From Sphingomonas lycopersici (lineage in GTDB: Bacteria; Pseudomonadota; Alphaproteobacteria; Sphingomonadales; Sphingomonadaceae), in the NCBI RefSeq assembly GCF_026130605.1, contig NZ_JANFAU010000013.1:1-64000 (forward strand): a stretch of 64,000 nucleotides of DNA. Direction: 5' to 3'. The position numbers and the translations under genes are program-made. Below are positions 24,051 to 33,292 of the stretch, one piece after another; the first letter of the stretch is position 1; every line of letters begins with the position of its first letter. The notes under the pieces are model-generated. The model searched no databases. It was not told the DNA's origin and saw only the letters and a program-made list of their open reading frames with translations.

Positions 24051-25727
24051 TCAGGCGGCGATCGGCGCGATGGCGTGGCGCACGCGATCGCGCCCGGCCG
24101 CCTTGGCGGCGAACAATGCCTGATCGGCATGGCGATAGAGCGTCTTCCAATCGTCCTCGCTGGCGATTGGGCCGTGGCAGGTGCCGAGAGAGACCGTGAC
24201 CGAAATGTCGAACGGCATCCGCTCGGTGCGGACCCGCGCCAGCACGTCGGCGGCGAGATCATGGCCGCGATCGGGGATCAGCAGTGCGAATTCCTCCCCG
24301 CCGAGCCGTGCGACCAACGCATCCGGCGGCGCGGCGGCACGCAGCGCGCGAGCGACGATCCGCAGGACTTCGTCGCCGCCGTCATGCCCGAGCGTGTCGT
24401 TGACCAGCTTGAAGTGATCGATATCGGCGAGGACCAGCAGATGCGCCCGATCACGCCCGATCGCACTGCGCAGGAAACCGCGCCGGTTGAGCAGCCCGGT
24501 CAGCGGATCGGCGTCGGCGAGCAGCCGCGCGGCGATCTCCTGCTCGCGCGCCTCGTCGCGCTCGGCGGTGATCAGCCGGAAGCGATAGGCAATCGCGAGG
24601 CTGGAGAGCGTCGCCTCGATCGTCATCGACAGGATCGTCGAATTGTCGAGCAGGAAGCTCCAGCCGAGCAGGTGGAAATTGCCCGCGGCGCGCATCCCCG
24701 CCAGCACGACCGGGGCCGCCCAGGAAATCGTGTAGATCCACAGATAGTTGCTGCGATCGCGCCACGCGCGCCAGAGGATGAACGGCACCAGCGCGATCAG
24801 CGCGACGAAGCTCATCGCATAGATGTGGTCGAGCAGGGTGATGCGCCACGGTGCCAGAACGACGAGCGCGGTCGCGGCGACCAGCAGCAATGCGGCGACG
24901 ATATCCGACGCGCGCGCCAGCCAGCCCTTGAAGACATGCGCGCCGAAGAAGCTGCGCGCAAAGGCCAAAGCGCAGACCGCCGCGATCGACAGCATCGCAT
25001 AATTGATCCGCAGCCGATCGTTGTTCTCCAGCCCCGGAAACACCCAGGCCATCGCTCCCGACGACGAGAAGGCATAGAGCATCAGCCCTGCGACCATCGC
25101 GCAATAAGCGAGCTGGAACCCGTGGCGCAGCGCCCCCCACAAAGCGAGATTGTAGATCAGCAGCGCCAGGCACAGCCCGCCGAACGCGCTGTAGAGCGCG
25201 CCGAGCAGCATGTCGGACCGGACGCTCTCGCGCGCGGTGGCGAGGTGCGGCGCGAGGACGATGCCGCGCAGATTGGCTGCGCCGCGGACATGCCACATCA
25301 GCCGCGTCACCGGCGCTTCACGGGCCGGCAGCGCACGTTCGAAGATCGCGCCGAGCCGGATCGCGCGGGTCGCGTCATGGCCGTTCATCCGCTGGCTGAG
25401 CACGACGCCGTCGCCATAGACGATGTAGAGCGTCGCTTCGTCCTGCCACAGGCTGCCGCTGCGCACCGCCCAGGCGCGGGTCGAGAGTGGCGCGGATCGC
25501 ACCCAGAAGTCGCCCGCGCCGAACGAGGTTTGCGCGCGGGTGCAATCGTAGCGCCGATCGGCGCGCAGCATCGCCGCCGCGGTGTCGCCGGGTCGGGCAG
25601 GCGCGATGCAGATCGGGACATCGCGCCCGACCAGCCCGCTTTGCGCCGCTGTCGGGACGGCCGCCAGAGTCGCGATGAGCGCGAACAACGCCCGAAAGAC
25701 GATCCTGAACGCTGAACGAGCGGGCAT
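24051..25727 (-). CDS. Membrane-bound diguanylate cyclase (7TMR-DISM plus GGDEF)
   Basis: A 558-residue protein with signal peptide, a periplasmic 7TMR-DISM sensory domain (residues ~30-170), seven transmembrane helices (~180-375), a short coiled coil (ERDEAREQEIAARLL) and a GGDEF domain. GGEEF lies at residues 476-480, so it should make cyclic di-GMP from GTP. The RxxD inhibitory site normally five residues before GGEEF is absent (P-P-D-A instead), so product inhibition may be lost. The ligand sensed by the DISM part is unknown. Transcribed alone, probably. Confidence 0.92.
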   Translation of the reverse strand: MPARSAFRIVFRALFALIATLAAVPTAAQSGLVGRDVPICIAPARPGDTAAAMLRADRRYDCTRAQTSFGAGDFWVRSAPLSTRAWAVRSGSLWQDEATLYIVYGDGVVLSQRMNGHDATRAIRLGAIFERALPAREAPVTRLMWHVRGAANLRGIVLAPHLATARESVRSDMLLGALYSAFGGLCLALLIYNLALWGALRHGFQLAYCAMVAGLMLYAFSSSGAMAWVFPGLENNDRLRINYAMLSIAAVCALAFARSFFGAHVFKGWLARASDIVAALLLVAATALVVLAPWRITLLDHIYAMSFVALIALVPFILWRAWRDRSNYLWIYTISWAAPVVLAGMRAAGNFHLLGWSFLLDNSTILSMTIEATLSSLAIAYRFRLITAERDEAREQEIAARLLADADPLTGLLNRRGFLRSAIGRDRAHLLVLADIDHFKLVNDTLGHDGGDEVLRIVARALRAAAPPDALVARLGGEEFALLIPDRGHDLAADVLARVRTERMPFDISVTVSLGTCHGPIASEDDWKTLYRHADQALFAAKAAGRDRVRHAIAPIAA

Positions 25728-25826
25728 GGACGACGCTCTAGCGGCGAGCGGCCAACAGATCGTTAATGCCGGCGAAAGTTATTTCTTACAAAGGCGTAAC
25801 GACTTGGCCCGGCGGCGCAGTTCCGC

Positions 25827-25906
25827 CGTTCGCCCTGAGCTTGTCGAAGGGCTGTGCTTCCTCCGCGGAAGACAGGGCAGGGCTTCGACAAGCTCAGGGC
25901 GAACGG
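25827..25906. repeat. Inverted repeat of the GTTCGCCCTGAGCTTGTCGAAG family, copy 3
   Basis: Left arm from 25827 (CGTTCGCCCTGAGCTTGTCG) pairs with a right arm ending at 25906 (CGACAAGCTCAGGGCGAACG), with a ~24-base centre. It lies between clpA and the start of the diguanylate cyclase gene. Of the three copies, this one and that at 21198 keep fully complementary outer arms. Confidence 0.78.
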
Positions 25907-25992
25907 GGAGAGGGGGGCCGCAAAAAAACCGGCGGCGCCTCGTGTTCGGAGGCACCGCCGGCAATCATTCATTCGCTCGATCGGTCGGCGGA

Positions 25993-28308
25993 TCAGGCCT
26001 TGACCGGCTCCGCCTTGCCGCCCTTCTTGCGCGGCTTTTTCGGCGCGGCGGGGACGATCTCGAACGACAAAGCGCCGTCCTTCAATTTCACCGTCACCTC
26101 GCCGCCGTGGACGAGCTTGCCGAACAGCAGTTCCTCGGCCAGCGGCTGCTTGATCTTCTCCTGGATCAGCCGGCTCATCGGCCGCGCGCCGTAGAGCTTG
26201 TCATAGCCCTTGTCGGTCAGCCACTGGCGCGCCTCGTCGGCGAGCTTGATGTGGACATCGCGGTCGGCGAGCTGGAGTTCGAGCTGGAGGATGAACTTGT
26301 CCACCACCCGCGCGACCACCTCGGGCGGGAGGTAGCCGAACGGCACCACCGCATCGAGCCGGTTGCGGAATTCCGGCGTGAACATGCGTTGCACCGCCTG
26401 CTCGTCCTCGCCTTCGCGGGTGAGGTTGCCGAAGCCCAGCGTCTCGCGCGCCATGTCGCTCGCCCCGGCATTGGTGGTCATGATCAGGATGACGTTCCTG
26501 AAATCGACCGTCTTGCCGTGGTGATCGGTGAGCTTGCCGTTGTCCATCACCTGCAACAGGATGTTGTAAAGATCCGGGTGCGCCTTTTCGATTTCGTCGA
26601 GCAGCAGCACGGCATGCGGGTTCTGGTCGACCGCGTCGGTGAGCAGGCCGCCCTGATCATAGCCGACATAGCCCGGGGGGGCGCCGATCAGCCGGCTGAC
26701 CGAATGCCGCTCCATATATTCCGACATGTCGAAGCGCTGGAGCGGGATGCCGAGGATCGAGGCGAGCTGTTTCGCCACCTCGGTCTTGCCCACGCCGGTC
26801 GGGCCGGTGAACAGATAGCAGCCGATCGGCTTTTCGGGATCGCGCAGCCCGGCACGGCTGAGCTTGATCGCCGAGGACAGATTCTCGATCGCCTTATTCT
26901 GCCCGAACACCACGCGCTTGAGATCGGTCTCCAGCGTTTCCAGCACCTTCTTGTCGTCGGTGCTGACGGTTTTCGGCGGGATGCGCGCCATCGTCGCGAT
27001 CACCGCCTCGATTTCCTTCGGGGTGATCGTCTTCTTGCGCTTCGACGGCGGCACCAGCATCTGCATCGCGCCGACCTCGTCGATCACGTCGATCGCCTTG
27101 TCGGGCAATTTGCGGTCGTTGATGTAGCGCGCCGACAGCTCGACCGCCGACTTGATCGCATCAGGCGTATATTTCACGCTGTGATGATTCTCGAAGGCGG
27201 AGCGCAGCCCGGCGAGGATCTTGATCGTATCCTCGATCGTCGGCTCGTTGACGTCGATCTTCTGGAACCGGCGCAGCAGCGCGCGATCCTTTTCGAAATG
27301 GTTGCGGAACTCCTTGTAGGTGGTCGAGCCGATGCAGCGGATCGTCCCGCCCGACAGCGCGGGCTTGAGGAGGTTGGACGCGTCCATCGCCCCGCCGGAG
27401 GTGGCCCCGGCGCCGATCACGGTGTGGATCTCGTCGATGAACAGGATCGCGTCGGGGAGCTTCTCAAGCTCGTTGACGACCTGCTTCAGCCGCTCCTCGA
27501 AATCGCCGCGATAGCGCGTGCCGGCGAGCAATGCGCCCATATCGAGCGAATAGATCACCGCCGGCTTGAGCACGTCGGGCACGTCGCCCTCAACGATCTT
27601 GCGCGCCAGCCCCTCGGCGATCGCGGTCTTGCCGACGCCGGGATCGCCGACATAGAGTGGGTTGTTCTTCGAGCGGCGGCACAGGATCTGCACCGTGCGA
27701 TCGACCTCCGGCCCGCGGCCGATCAGCGGATCGACCTTGCCGTTCTTCGCCTTCTCGTTGAGATCGACGGTGAACTGCTTGAGCGCGCTTTCGCCCTTCT
27801 GCTTGGGCTCGATCTTTTCCTTCTTCTCTTCTTCGGCGCCGCGCGGCGGGGTCGCCTCGGCCGCCGCGGCGCCCTTGCCGACGCCGTGGCTGATGAAGCT
27901 CACCGCATCGAGCCGGCTCATGTCCTGCTGCTGGAGGAAATAGACCGCATAGCTCTCGCGCTCCGAGAACAGGGCGACGAGCACATTGGCGCCGGTCACC
28001 TCGTCGCGGCCCGAGGACTGGACGTGGAGGATCGCGCGCTGGACGACGCGCTGAAAGCCGCTGGTCGGCGAGGGATCGGTCGCGGCCTCGACCTTGAGCG
28101 CACCTAGCTCGGTATCGAGATAATGCGCGACGGTGGACTTGAGCTCGCCCAGATCGACGCCGCAGGCCGCCATCACCTGGCTGGCGTGCTCATCGTCGAT
28201 CAGCGCGAGGAGCAGATGCTCCAGCGTCGCATATTCGTGCCGGCGGGAGGATGCGGCCTCGAGCGCTTTGTGCAGCGTGGTTTCGAGGGCGCTGGCAAAG
28301 GATGGCAT
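25993..28308 (-). CDS. clpA: ATP-dependent Clp protease ATP-binding subunit ClpA
   Basis: A 771-residue double-ring AAA+ unfoldase that feeds substrates to ClpP. It has an N domain (MPSFASALETTLHKAL..., ~1-145), D1 with Walker A GDPGVGKT (Lys227) and Walker B LFIDEIH, and D2 with Walker A GPTGVGKT (Lys508) and Walker B LLLDEIEKAH. The long middle coiled coil of ClpB is lacking. ATG at 28308 follows AGGAGT; the frame is open further upstream but without family-like sequence. An Ala/Lys-rich tail ends the protein. The adaptor gene clpS is not adjacent. Confidence 0.95.
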   Translation of the reverse strand: MPSFASALETTLHKALEAASSRRHEYATLEHLLLALIDDEHASQVMAACGVDLGELKSTVAHYLDTELGALKVEAATDPSPTSGFQRVVQRAILHVQSSGRDEVTGANVLVALFSERESYAVYFLQQQDMSRLDAVSFISHGVGKGAAAAEATPPRGAEEEKKEKIEPKQKGESALKQFTVDLNEKAKNGKVDPLIGRGPEVDRTVQILCRRSKNNPLYVGDPGVGKTAIAEGLARKIVEGDVPDVLKPAVIYSLDMGALLAGTRYRGDFEERLKQVVNELEKLPDAILFIDEIHTVIGAGATSGGAMDASNLLKPALSGGTIRCIGSTTYKEFRNHFEKDRALLRRFQKIDVNEPTIEDTIKILAGLRSAFENHHSVKYTPDAIKSAVELSARYINDRKLPDKAIDVIDEVGAMQMLVPPSKRKKTITPKEIEAVIATMARIPPKTVSTDDKKVLETLETDLKRVVFGQNKAIENLSSAIKLSRAGLRDPEKPIGCYLFTGPTGVGKTEVAKQLASILGIPLQRFDMSEYMERHSVSRLIGAPPGYVGYDQGGLLTDAVDQNPHAVLLLDEIEKAHPDLYNILLQVMDNGKLTDHHGKTVDFRNVILIMTTNAGASDMARETLGFGNLTREGEDEQAVQRMFTPEFRNRLDAVVPFGYLPPEVVARVVDKFILQLELQLADRDVHIKLADEARQWLTDKGYDKLYGARPMSRLIQEKIKQPLAEELLFGKLVHGGEVTVKLKDGALSFEIVPAAPKKPRKKGGKAEPVKA

Positions 28309-28437
28309 TACGTTACTCCTGACGGGCCGCGACACAATGCGTGGCCCCTTGCCTGATATGTCGGGAGGGTGGGGCCCCGCATCAAGCGCTGGGGCCTTCC
28401 GCACCGGAAGCAACGCGCCGACCCGGTGCGCCAGCGC

Positions 28438-28635
28438 TCATCGCTTGAATAGAGCTTCTGCGCTTGCGCGGTGGTTAACGGCGCCGCTGATCTTGGCCCG
28501 GCAGCGCGCGATTTCGCCCTCCAATGCGGTGACGCGTGCTTCCAGTTCCGCCACCGAAAGGCGATCGAGGTCCTCGCGCAGCAGCGCGGTCAGCGGATCG
28601 TCGGGCCGGGGGCCGAGGATATCGTCTAGGTCCAC
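28438..28635 (-). CDS. DUF1192 family small protein
   Basis: A 65-residue protein beginning, from GTG at 28635, V-D-L-D-D-I-L-G-P-R and ending NHRASAEALFKR. It matches the DUF1192 family of alphaproteobacteria, whose members have this acidic start, a short coiled coil (LSVAELEARVTALEGEIAR) and the Ala-Asn-His-Arg tail. Function is unknown. The longer frame upstream (to 28839) has no family resemblance and runs antisense to the next gene. No clear ribosome binding site is seen at the GTG. Confidence 0.75.
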   Translation of the reverse strand: MDLDDILGPRPDDPLTALLREDLDRLSVAELEARVTALEGEIARCRAKISGAVNHRASAEALFKR

Positions 28636-28699
28636 GGTGCAAACGTTGACCCCCGAAGGGGCGAAGTCAATAAGGAACCCGAACAGGGGATTGATACAG

Positions 28700-29704
28700 A
28701 TGAACGAAATTCCGGCGACGATGATCGCGATCGATCCCGCTGCGCCCGGCGGGCCGGAGGTGCTGGTGCCGGTCGAGCGCGCGGTGCCGCGTCCCGGCGC
28801 GGGCGAGGTGCTGATCCGCGTCGCCGCGGCGGGGGTCAACCGGCCCGATGTGGTGCAACGGCTCGGCGCCTATCCGCCGCCGCCGGGGGCGCCGTCGATT
28901 CCCGGGCTGGAATTGTCGGGCACGGTGGTCGCGCTGGGCGCGGGGGCGGACGAGGCGCTGCTCGGGCAACGCGTCTGCGCGCTCGTCGCGGGGGGCGGCT
29001 ATGCCCAATATGCCGTCGCCGATGCCGGCCTGTGCCTGCCGGTGCCCGAGGTGGTGACGCTGGTCGAGGCGGCGGCGATCCCCGAGACATTGTTCACCGT
29101 GTGGACCAATTTGTTCGAGCGCGCCTTTGCGGTGGAGGGTGATACCGTGCTGGTCCACGGCGGGACCAGCGGGATCGGGACGATGGCGATCGCGCTCGCC
29201 AATATCTTCGGGCTGGAGATCATCGTCACCGTCGGGTCGGACGAGAAGGTCGCGGCGGCGAAGAAGCTCGGCGCGGATCATGCGATCAACTATCGCCGCG
29301 AGGATTTCGTCGAGCGGGTCGGGGAGATCACCGGCGGCAAGGGCGTCGCGGCGGTGCTCGATATGGTCGGGGGCGATTATGTCCCGCGCAACATGAAGTG
29401 CCTGGCGGACGACGGCCGCCACGTCTCGATCGCGATCCAGGCCGGGCCGGTCGCGACGATCCCGATCTTCGAGATCATGCGCCGGCGGCTGACGCTGACC
29501 GGATCGACGCTGCGCCCGCGCTCCGTCGGATTCAAGGCGCTGGTCGCGGAGGAATTGCGCCGCACCGTCTGGCCTTATGTCGAGGGCGGGCGGCTGCGCC
29601 CGGTGATCGACCGCACCTATCCGCTCGCCGACGCGGCCGAGGCGCACCGCCGGATGGAGGCGGGCGATCATGTCGGCAAGATCGTGCTGACGATGGACGC
29701 ATAA
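28700..29704 (+). CDS. NAD(P)H quinone oxidoreductase (zinc-free MDR, PIG3 type)
   Basis: A 334-residue medium-chain dehydrogenase/reductase. It has the GroES-like N-terminal domain (VNRPDVVQRLGAYPPPPGAP), a Rossmann domain with VLVHGGTSGIGTMAIALA, KKLGADHAINYR and LDMVGGDY, and no catalytic zinc Cys. This pattern is that of QorA/PIG3 quinone reductases, which reduce quinones or enones with NADPH. ATG at 28700 follows AGGGGA at ten bases. It is divergent from the DUF1192 gene. Confidence 0.9.
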   Translation: MNEIPATMIAIDPAAPGGPEVLVPVERAVPRPGAGEVLIRVAAAGVNRPDVVQRLGAYPPPPGAPSIPGLELSGTVVALGAGADEALLGQRVCALVAGGGYAQYAVADAGLCLPVPEVVTLVEAAAIPETLFTVWTNLFERAFAVEGDTVLVHGGTSGIGTMAIALANIFGLEIIVTVGSDEKVAAAKKLGADHAINYRREDFVERVGEITGGKGVAAVLDMVGGDYVPRNMKCLADDGRHVSIAIQAGPVATIPIFEIMRRRLTLTGSTLRPRSVGFKALVAEELRRTVWPYVEGGRLRPVIDRTYPLADAAEAHRRMEAGDHVGKIVLTMDA

Positions 29705-29771
29705 GCGGGACTTTTCACCCGCGCCGCGGCTTTCGTTTGCGCGCGGCGTCGGCGCGCGGCAGGGTCGCGGC

Positions 29772-30389
29772 ATGAGCGGCCTGATCCTTCACGAATATGC
29801 CCCGTCGGGCAATTGCTACAAAATCCGCCTCGTTGCGGCGCATCTCGGCATTCCGCTCGAGCGGCGCGGCTATGACATCCTGCGTGGCGAGACGCGGACC
29901 CCGGCGTTCCTGTCGGAGGTGAGCGCCAACGGGCGTATCCCGGTGTTGCAGGCGGGGGACGATTATCTGCCCGAAAGTGGCGCGGCGTGCGTCTATCTCG
30001 CATATGGTTCGGCGCTGATCCCGCACGATCGCTTCGATCATGCCGACATGCTGCGCTGGATGTTCTGGGAGCAATATAATCACGAGCCCAATATCGCGAC
30101 CTTGCGCTTCTGGCGCGCCTTCATCGGCGAGGCGAATTTGAGCGAAGCGCAGCGCGCCGCGCTCCCCGCCAAGGAAGCGGCCGGGCATGACGCGCTGGCG
30201 CTGATGGAGGCGCATTTGGCGCGCACCGACTGGTTCGCCGCGGGGCGCTTCACGCTCGCCGATATCGCGCTCTATGCCTATACCCATGTCGCGGGCGAAG
30301 GCGGGTTCGATCTGTCGCGCTATCCCGCGGTCGAGGCGTGGCTGGCGCGCGTCGCGGCCTTGCCGCGGCATGTGGCGATGGGCGCGTGA
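29772..30389 (+). CDS. Glutathione S-transferase family protein
   Basis: A 205-residue GST with N-terminal thioredoxin-like domain (LHEYAPSGNCYKIRLVAAHLGI; ANGRIPVLQAGDDYLPESGAA holds the cis-Pro and ESG glutathione loop) and an all-helical C-terminal domain with FTLADIALYAYTHVA. A Cys at position 14 may replace the usual Ser/Tyr. It follows the quinone reductase by 67 bases and ends at a hairpin. Substrate unknown. Confidence 0.87.
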   Translation: MSGLILHEYAPSGNCYKIRLVAAHLGIPLERRGYDILRGETRTPAFLSEVSANGRIPVLQAGDDYLPESGAACVYLAYGSALIPHDRFDHADMLRWMFWEQYNHEPNIATLRFWRAFIGEANLSEAQRAALPAKEAAGHDALALMEAHLARTDWFAAGRFTLADIALYAYTHVAGEGGFDLSRYPAVEAWLARVAALPRHVAMGA

Positions 30390-30400
30390 AAGCGGACCGC

Positions 30401-30427
30401 TCCCCTCCCTGGTGAAGCGAGGGGAGA
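30401..30427 (+). terminator. Weak CTCCC-family hairpin after the GST gene
   Basis: CTCCCCT (30401-30407) pairs with AGGGGAG (30421-30427), 11 bases after the stop. The arms are shorter than in other copies and the core is degenerate. Position suggests a terminator. Confidence 0.45.
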
Positions 30428-30513
30428 GGCGTGTCCCTGACTTCAAACCGTCATCGCCGCGAGATACGGGCGTAACACGCGGCGGGCATAGGGGGCCTTG
30501 AGGGAGGGCCCCT

Positions 30514-31392
30514 ATGCCGACGACCGTGAAAACGATCGCAACTATCGGTGAGCTCGCCGATTTTACCGACTTCACCAACAGCCGTCCGAACCAGCCCGAG
30601 CGCGTGGTGACCGAGCGGCGGCGCTATCGCACGATCTGGATCAGCGACATCCATCTCGGCACGCGCGGCTGCAATGCCGATATGCTGATCGACTTCCTCG
30701 ATCATGTCGACAGCGAGACGATGTATCTCGTCGGCGACATCATCGACGGCTGGCGGCTCAAGAAGAAATTCTACTGGCCCGCGGCGCATAACGACGTTGT
30801 GTGGCGGCTGCTCAAGCGCGCGCGGCGCGGGACGCGGATGATCTACATCCCCGGCAATCACGACGAGGTGTTCCGTCAGTTCTCCGGGCTCGACTTCGGC
30901 GGCATCGCGATCCGTCGCAAGGCGATCCACGAAACCGCCGACGGGCGCCGGCTGCTCGTGCTCCACGGCGACGAATTCGACGCGATCACGCTGGCGCACC
31001 GCTGGCTCGCGCATGTCGGGGACACCGCCTACACCGCGTTGATGGTGCTGAACCGCTGGGTCAACGCCTTCCGCCGGCGTTTCGGCATGCCCTATTGGTC
31101 GCTGTCGAAACACGCCAAGGCGCGGGTCAAGAATGCGGTCGCGTTCATCTCGCATTTCGAGGAAGTCGTCGCACATGCCGCCGGCGCGCGCGGGGTGGAC
31201 GGGGTGGTGTGCGGGCATATCCACACCGCCGAGATCCGCGAGATCGCCGGGGTGAATTATTATAACGACGGCGATTGGGTGGAGGGCTGCACCGCCTTGG
31301 TCGAGCATTTCGACGGGCGGATGGAGGTGCTCCACTGGGCCGACGAGATCGCGGCGCGCGCGCCCGATACAATCGTCGCGCTGGCGGCGTGA
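30514..31392 (+). CDS. UDP-2,3-diacylglucosamine diphosphatase-like metallophosphoesterase
   Basis: A 292-residue calcineurin-like phosphoesterase. All five metal blocks are visible: SDIHLGTRG (~48), GDIIDGW (~74), GNHDE (~115), LHGDEFD (~150) and CGHIHTAE (~235). This matches the LpxH-related group annotated as UDP-2,3-diacylglucosamine diphosphatase. It has a ~40-residue N-terminal extension and a GGAGG-like site before the ATG. Three bases later starts a glycosyltransferase, so the pair likely acts on one lipid or glycolipid. Whether it is the lipid A LpxH cannot be decided here. Confidence 0.82.
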   Translation: MPTTVKTIATIGELADFTDFTNSRPNQPERVVTERRRYRTIWISDIHLGTRGCNADMLIDFLDHVDSETMYLVGDIIDGWRLKKKFYWPAAHNDVVWRLLKRARRGTRMIYIPGNHDEVFRQFSGLDFGGIAIRRKAIHETADGRRLLVLHGDEFDAITLAHRWLAHVGDTAYTALMVLNRWVNAFRRRFGMPYWSLSKHAKARVKNAVAFISHFEEVVAHAAGARGVDGVVCGHIHTAEIREIAGVNYYNDGDWVEGCTALVEHFDGRMEVLHWADEIAARAPDTIVALAA

Positions 31393-31394
31393 CG

Positions 31395-32411
31395 ATGCGC
31401 GTCGCGATCGTCACCGATGCGTGGGCGCCGCAGGTCAACGGCGTGGTCCGCACGCTTGACGCGGTCACGCAGGAATTGCGCGCGATGGGGCATGATGTGG
31501 GGGTGATCGCGCCCGACGCGTTCCGCTCGCTGCCGTGCCCGACCTATCCCGAGATCCGCCTCGCGCTCGCCGGGACGCGTGCGGTGGGCGGGCGGATCGC
31601 CGAATTCGGCGCGGAGGCGGTGCATATCGCCACCGAAGGCCCGCTCGGCGTCGCGGCGCGGCGCTGGTGCGTCGCGCGGGGGCGGCCGTTCACCACCGCC
31701 TATCACACGCAATTCCCCGATTATGTCGCGGCGCGCACCGGGGCCAACCCCGAATGGGTGTGGCGCTATATCCGCTGGTTCCATTCGCCGGCGCAGAGCA
31801 TCCTCGCCTCGACCGCGACGATCGAGGCGACGCTGGCGGCGCACGGGCTTACGCAGGCGCGGCGCTGGGGGCGCGGGGTCTCGGCCGAATTCCGCGCGCA
31901 CGGCCGGCTCGATGCCGCGCTCGCCGCGCTGCCGCGGCCGATCATGCTCTATGTCGGGCGGGTCGCGGTGGAGAAGAACGTCGCCGCCTTCCTCGCCGCC
32001 GATCATCCCGGCAGCAAGGTAGTGGTCGGCGACGGGCCGGCGCGCGCCGCGCTCGAAGCGCGCTTCCCGCAGGCGCATTTCCTCGGCAGCCGCTTCGGCG
32101 AGGAATTGGCGGCGGCCTATCGCACTGCCGACGTGCTCGTCTTCCCCAGCCGCACCGACACCTTCGGGCTGGTGATGATCGAGGCGCTGGCGTGCGGCAC
32201 CCCGGTCGCGGCCTATCCGGTGACCGGGCCGGTCGACGTGCTGACCGCGGAGAGCGGGGTGATGCATCACGATCTCGCCGCCGCGATCGCTGGCGCGCTG
32301 GCGCTCGACCCGCGGCGCTGCGCCGAACTGGGGGCGAAATTCACCTGGCGGGCGAGCGCCGAGCAGTTTCTGGCCGCTCTGGCGCCGGTTCCGGCGGCAT
32401 TGGCGGCTTGA
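31395..32411 (+). CDS. GT4/GT1-type glycosyltransferase paired with the phosphoesterase
   Basis: A 338-residue GT-B glycosyltransferase resembling mannosyl- or glucuronosyl-lipid transferases. The N terminus MRVAIVTDAWAPQVNGVVRT and TAYHTQFPDYVAAR form the acceptor side; VGRVAVEKN and FPSRTDTFGLVMIEALACG form the donor side with the E-x7-E pair. ATG at 31395 is two bases after the upstream stop codon. The longer open frame from 31275 lies within the phosphoesterase and is not family-like. Confidence 0.87.
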   Translation: MRVAIVTDAWAPQVNGVVRTLDAVTQELRAMGHDVGVIAPDAFRSLPCPTYPEIRLALAGTRAVGGRIAEFGAEAVHIATEGPLGVAARRWCVARGRPFTTAYHTQFPDYVAARTGANPEWVWRYIRWFHSPAQSILASTATIEATLAAHGLTQARRWGRGVSAEFRAHGRLDAALAALPRPIMLYVGRVAVEKNVAAFLAADHPGSKVVVGDGPARAALEARFPQAHFLGSRFGEELAAAYRTADVLVFPSRTDTFGLVMIEALACGTPVAAYPVTGPVDVLTAESGVMHHDLAAAIAGALALDPRRCAELGAKFTWRASAEQFLAALAPVPAALAA

Positions 32412-32508
32412 TGACTTGCCCTAAGGCGCGCGTCGCACTAAGTCGGCGGGCGTGAGGTGGCCGCTCCGGTAAGGGGCGGCCCTATTTGTTTCCGACGGAG
32501 TTTTCGCC

Positions 32509-33180
32509 GTGGCCCAGCCGCTCATGCCCCATGCGACCGCTTCCTGGCTGGTCGATAACACTGCGCTCAGCTTCGAGCAGATCGCCGATTTCTGCGGCCT
32601 GCACATCCTTGAGGTGCAGGCGATCGCCGACGATACCGCCGGCACCCGGCTTACCGGGCGCGATCCGGTGCGTGCGCACGAACTGACGATGGACGAGATC
32701 GAAAAGGGGCAGGCCAACCCCGATTATCGCCTCAAGATGACCAAGGGGCCGGAGCAGGTGCGCCGCACCAAGGGCCCGCGCTACACCCCGGTGTCCAAGC
32801 GGCAGGACAAGCCCGACGGCATCGCCTGGATCATCCGCAACCACCCCGAGATTTCGGACGGCACGATCTCGACGCTGATCGGCACGACGCGCAGCACGAT
32901 CCAGGCGATCCGCGAGCGGACGCATTGGAACATCGCCAATATCGTCCCCAAGGACCCGGTGACCCTGGGTCTCACCACCCAGCGCGAGCTCGATGCGGCG
33001 GTGGCCAAGGCGGCCAAGGCCTCGGGCGTCGAGGCGGCGCCGACCGACCACCGGCTCGAGGGTGACCGCGAGGCGCTGATCGAACAGCTCCGCGCCGAGC
33101 GCCAGCAGGCGGCGCGCGATGCCGAAGCGGCGGGCGAGGAAGCGAACGATCTCGGGTTCGAGGATCCGTTCAAGCATTGA
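32509..33180 (+). CDS. trcR: DUF1013 cell-cycle transcriptional regulator TrcR
   Basis: A 223-residue protein of the alphaproteobacterial DUF1013 family, named TrcR in Caulobacter, where it associates with RNA polymerase and SigA promoters. Characteristic text is SWLVDNTALSFEQIADFCGLH, LTMDEIEKGQANPDYRL, PVSKRQDKPDGIAWI and RSTIQAIRERTHWN, the last part of a helix-turn-helix. The C-terminal ~50 residues are an Ala/Glu-rich coiled stretch. The start is GTG at 32509. It is a monocistronic-looking, presumably essential-type gene. Confidence 0.93.
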   Translation: MAQPLMPHATASWLVDNTALSFEQIADFCGLHILEVQAIADDTAGTRLTGRDPVRAHELTMDEIEKGQANPDYRLKMTKGPEQVRRTKGPRYTPVSKRQDKPDGIAWIIRNHPEISDGTISTLIGTTRSTIQAIRERTHWNIANIVPKDPVTLGLTTQRELDAAVAKAAKASGVEAAPTDHRLEGDREALIEQLRAERQQAARDAEAAGEEANDLGFEDPFKH

Positions 33181-33188
33181 TTCCACCC

Positions 33189-33218
33189 CGTCACCCCGGC
33201 TCAGGGCCGGGGTGACGG
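33189..33218. repeat. GTCACCCCGG hairpin repeat
   Basis: CGTCACCCCGGC pairs with GCCGGGGTGACG across a short loop, eight bases after the trcR stop. Same family as the units at 2110, 34396 and 43264. It may terminate trcR transcription. Confidence 0.7.
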
Positions 33219-33292
33219 GTGCGATAACTTCTAAGCCGCTCGTTTGAGAAAAGCGCGTGACGCGGATGCGTCGCGGTGGCACGGTCGCGCCG

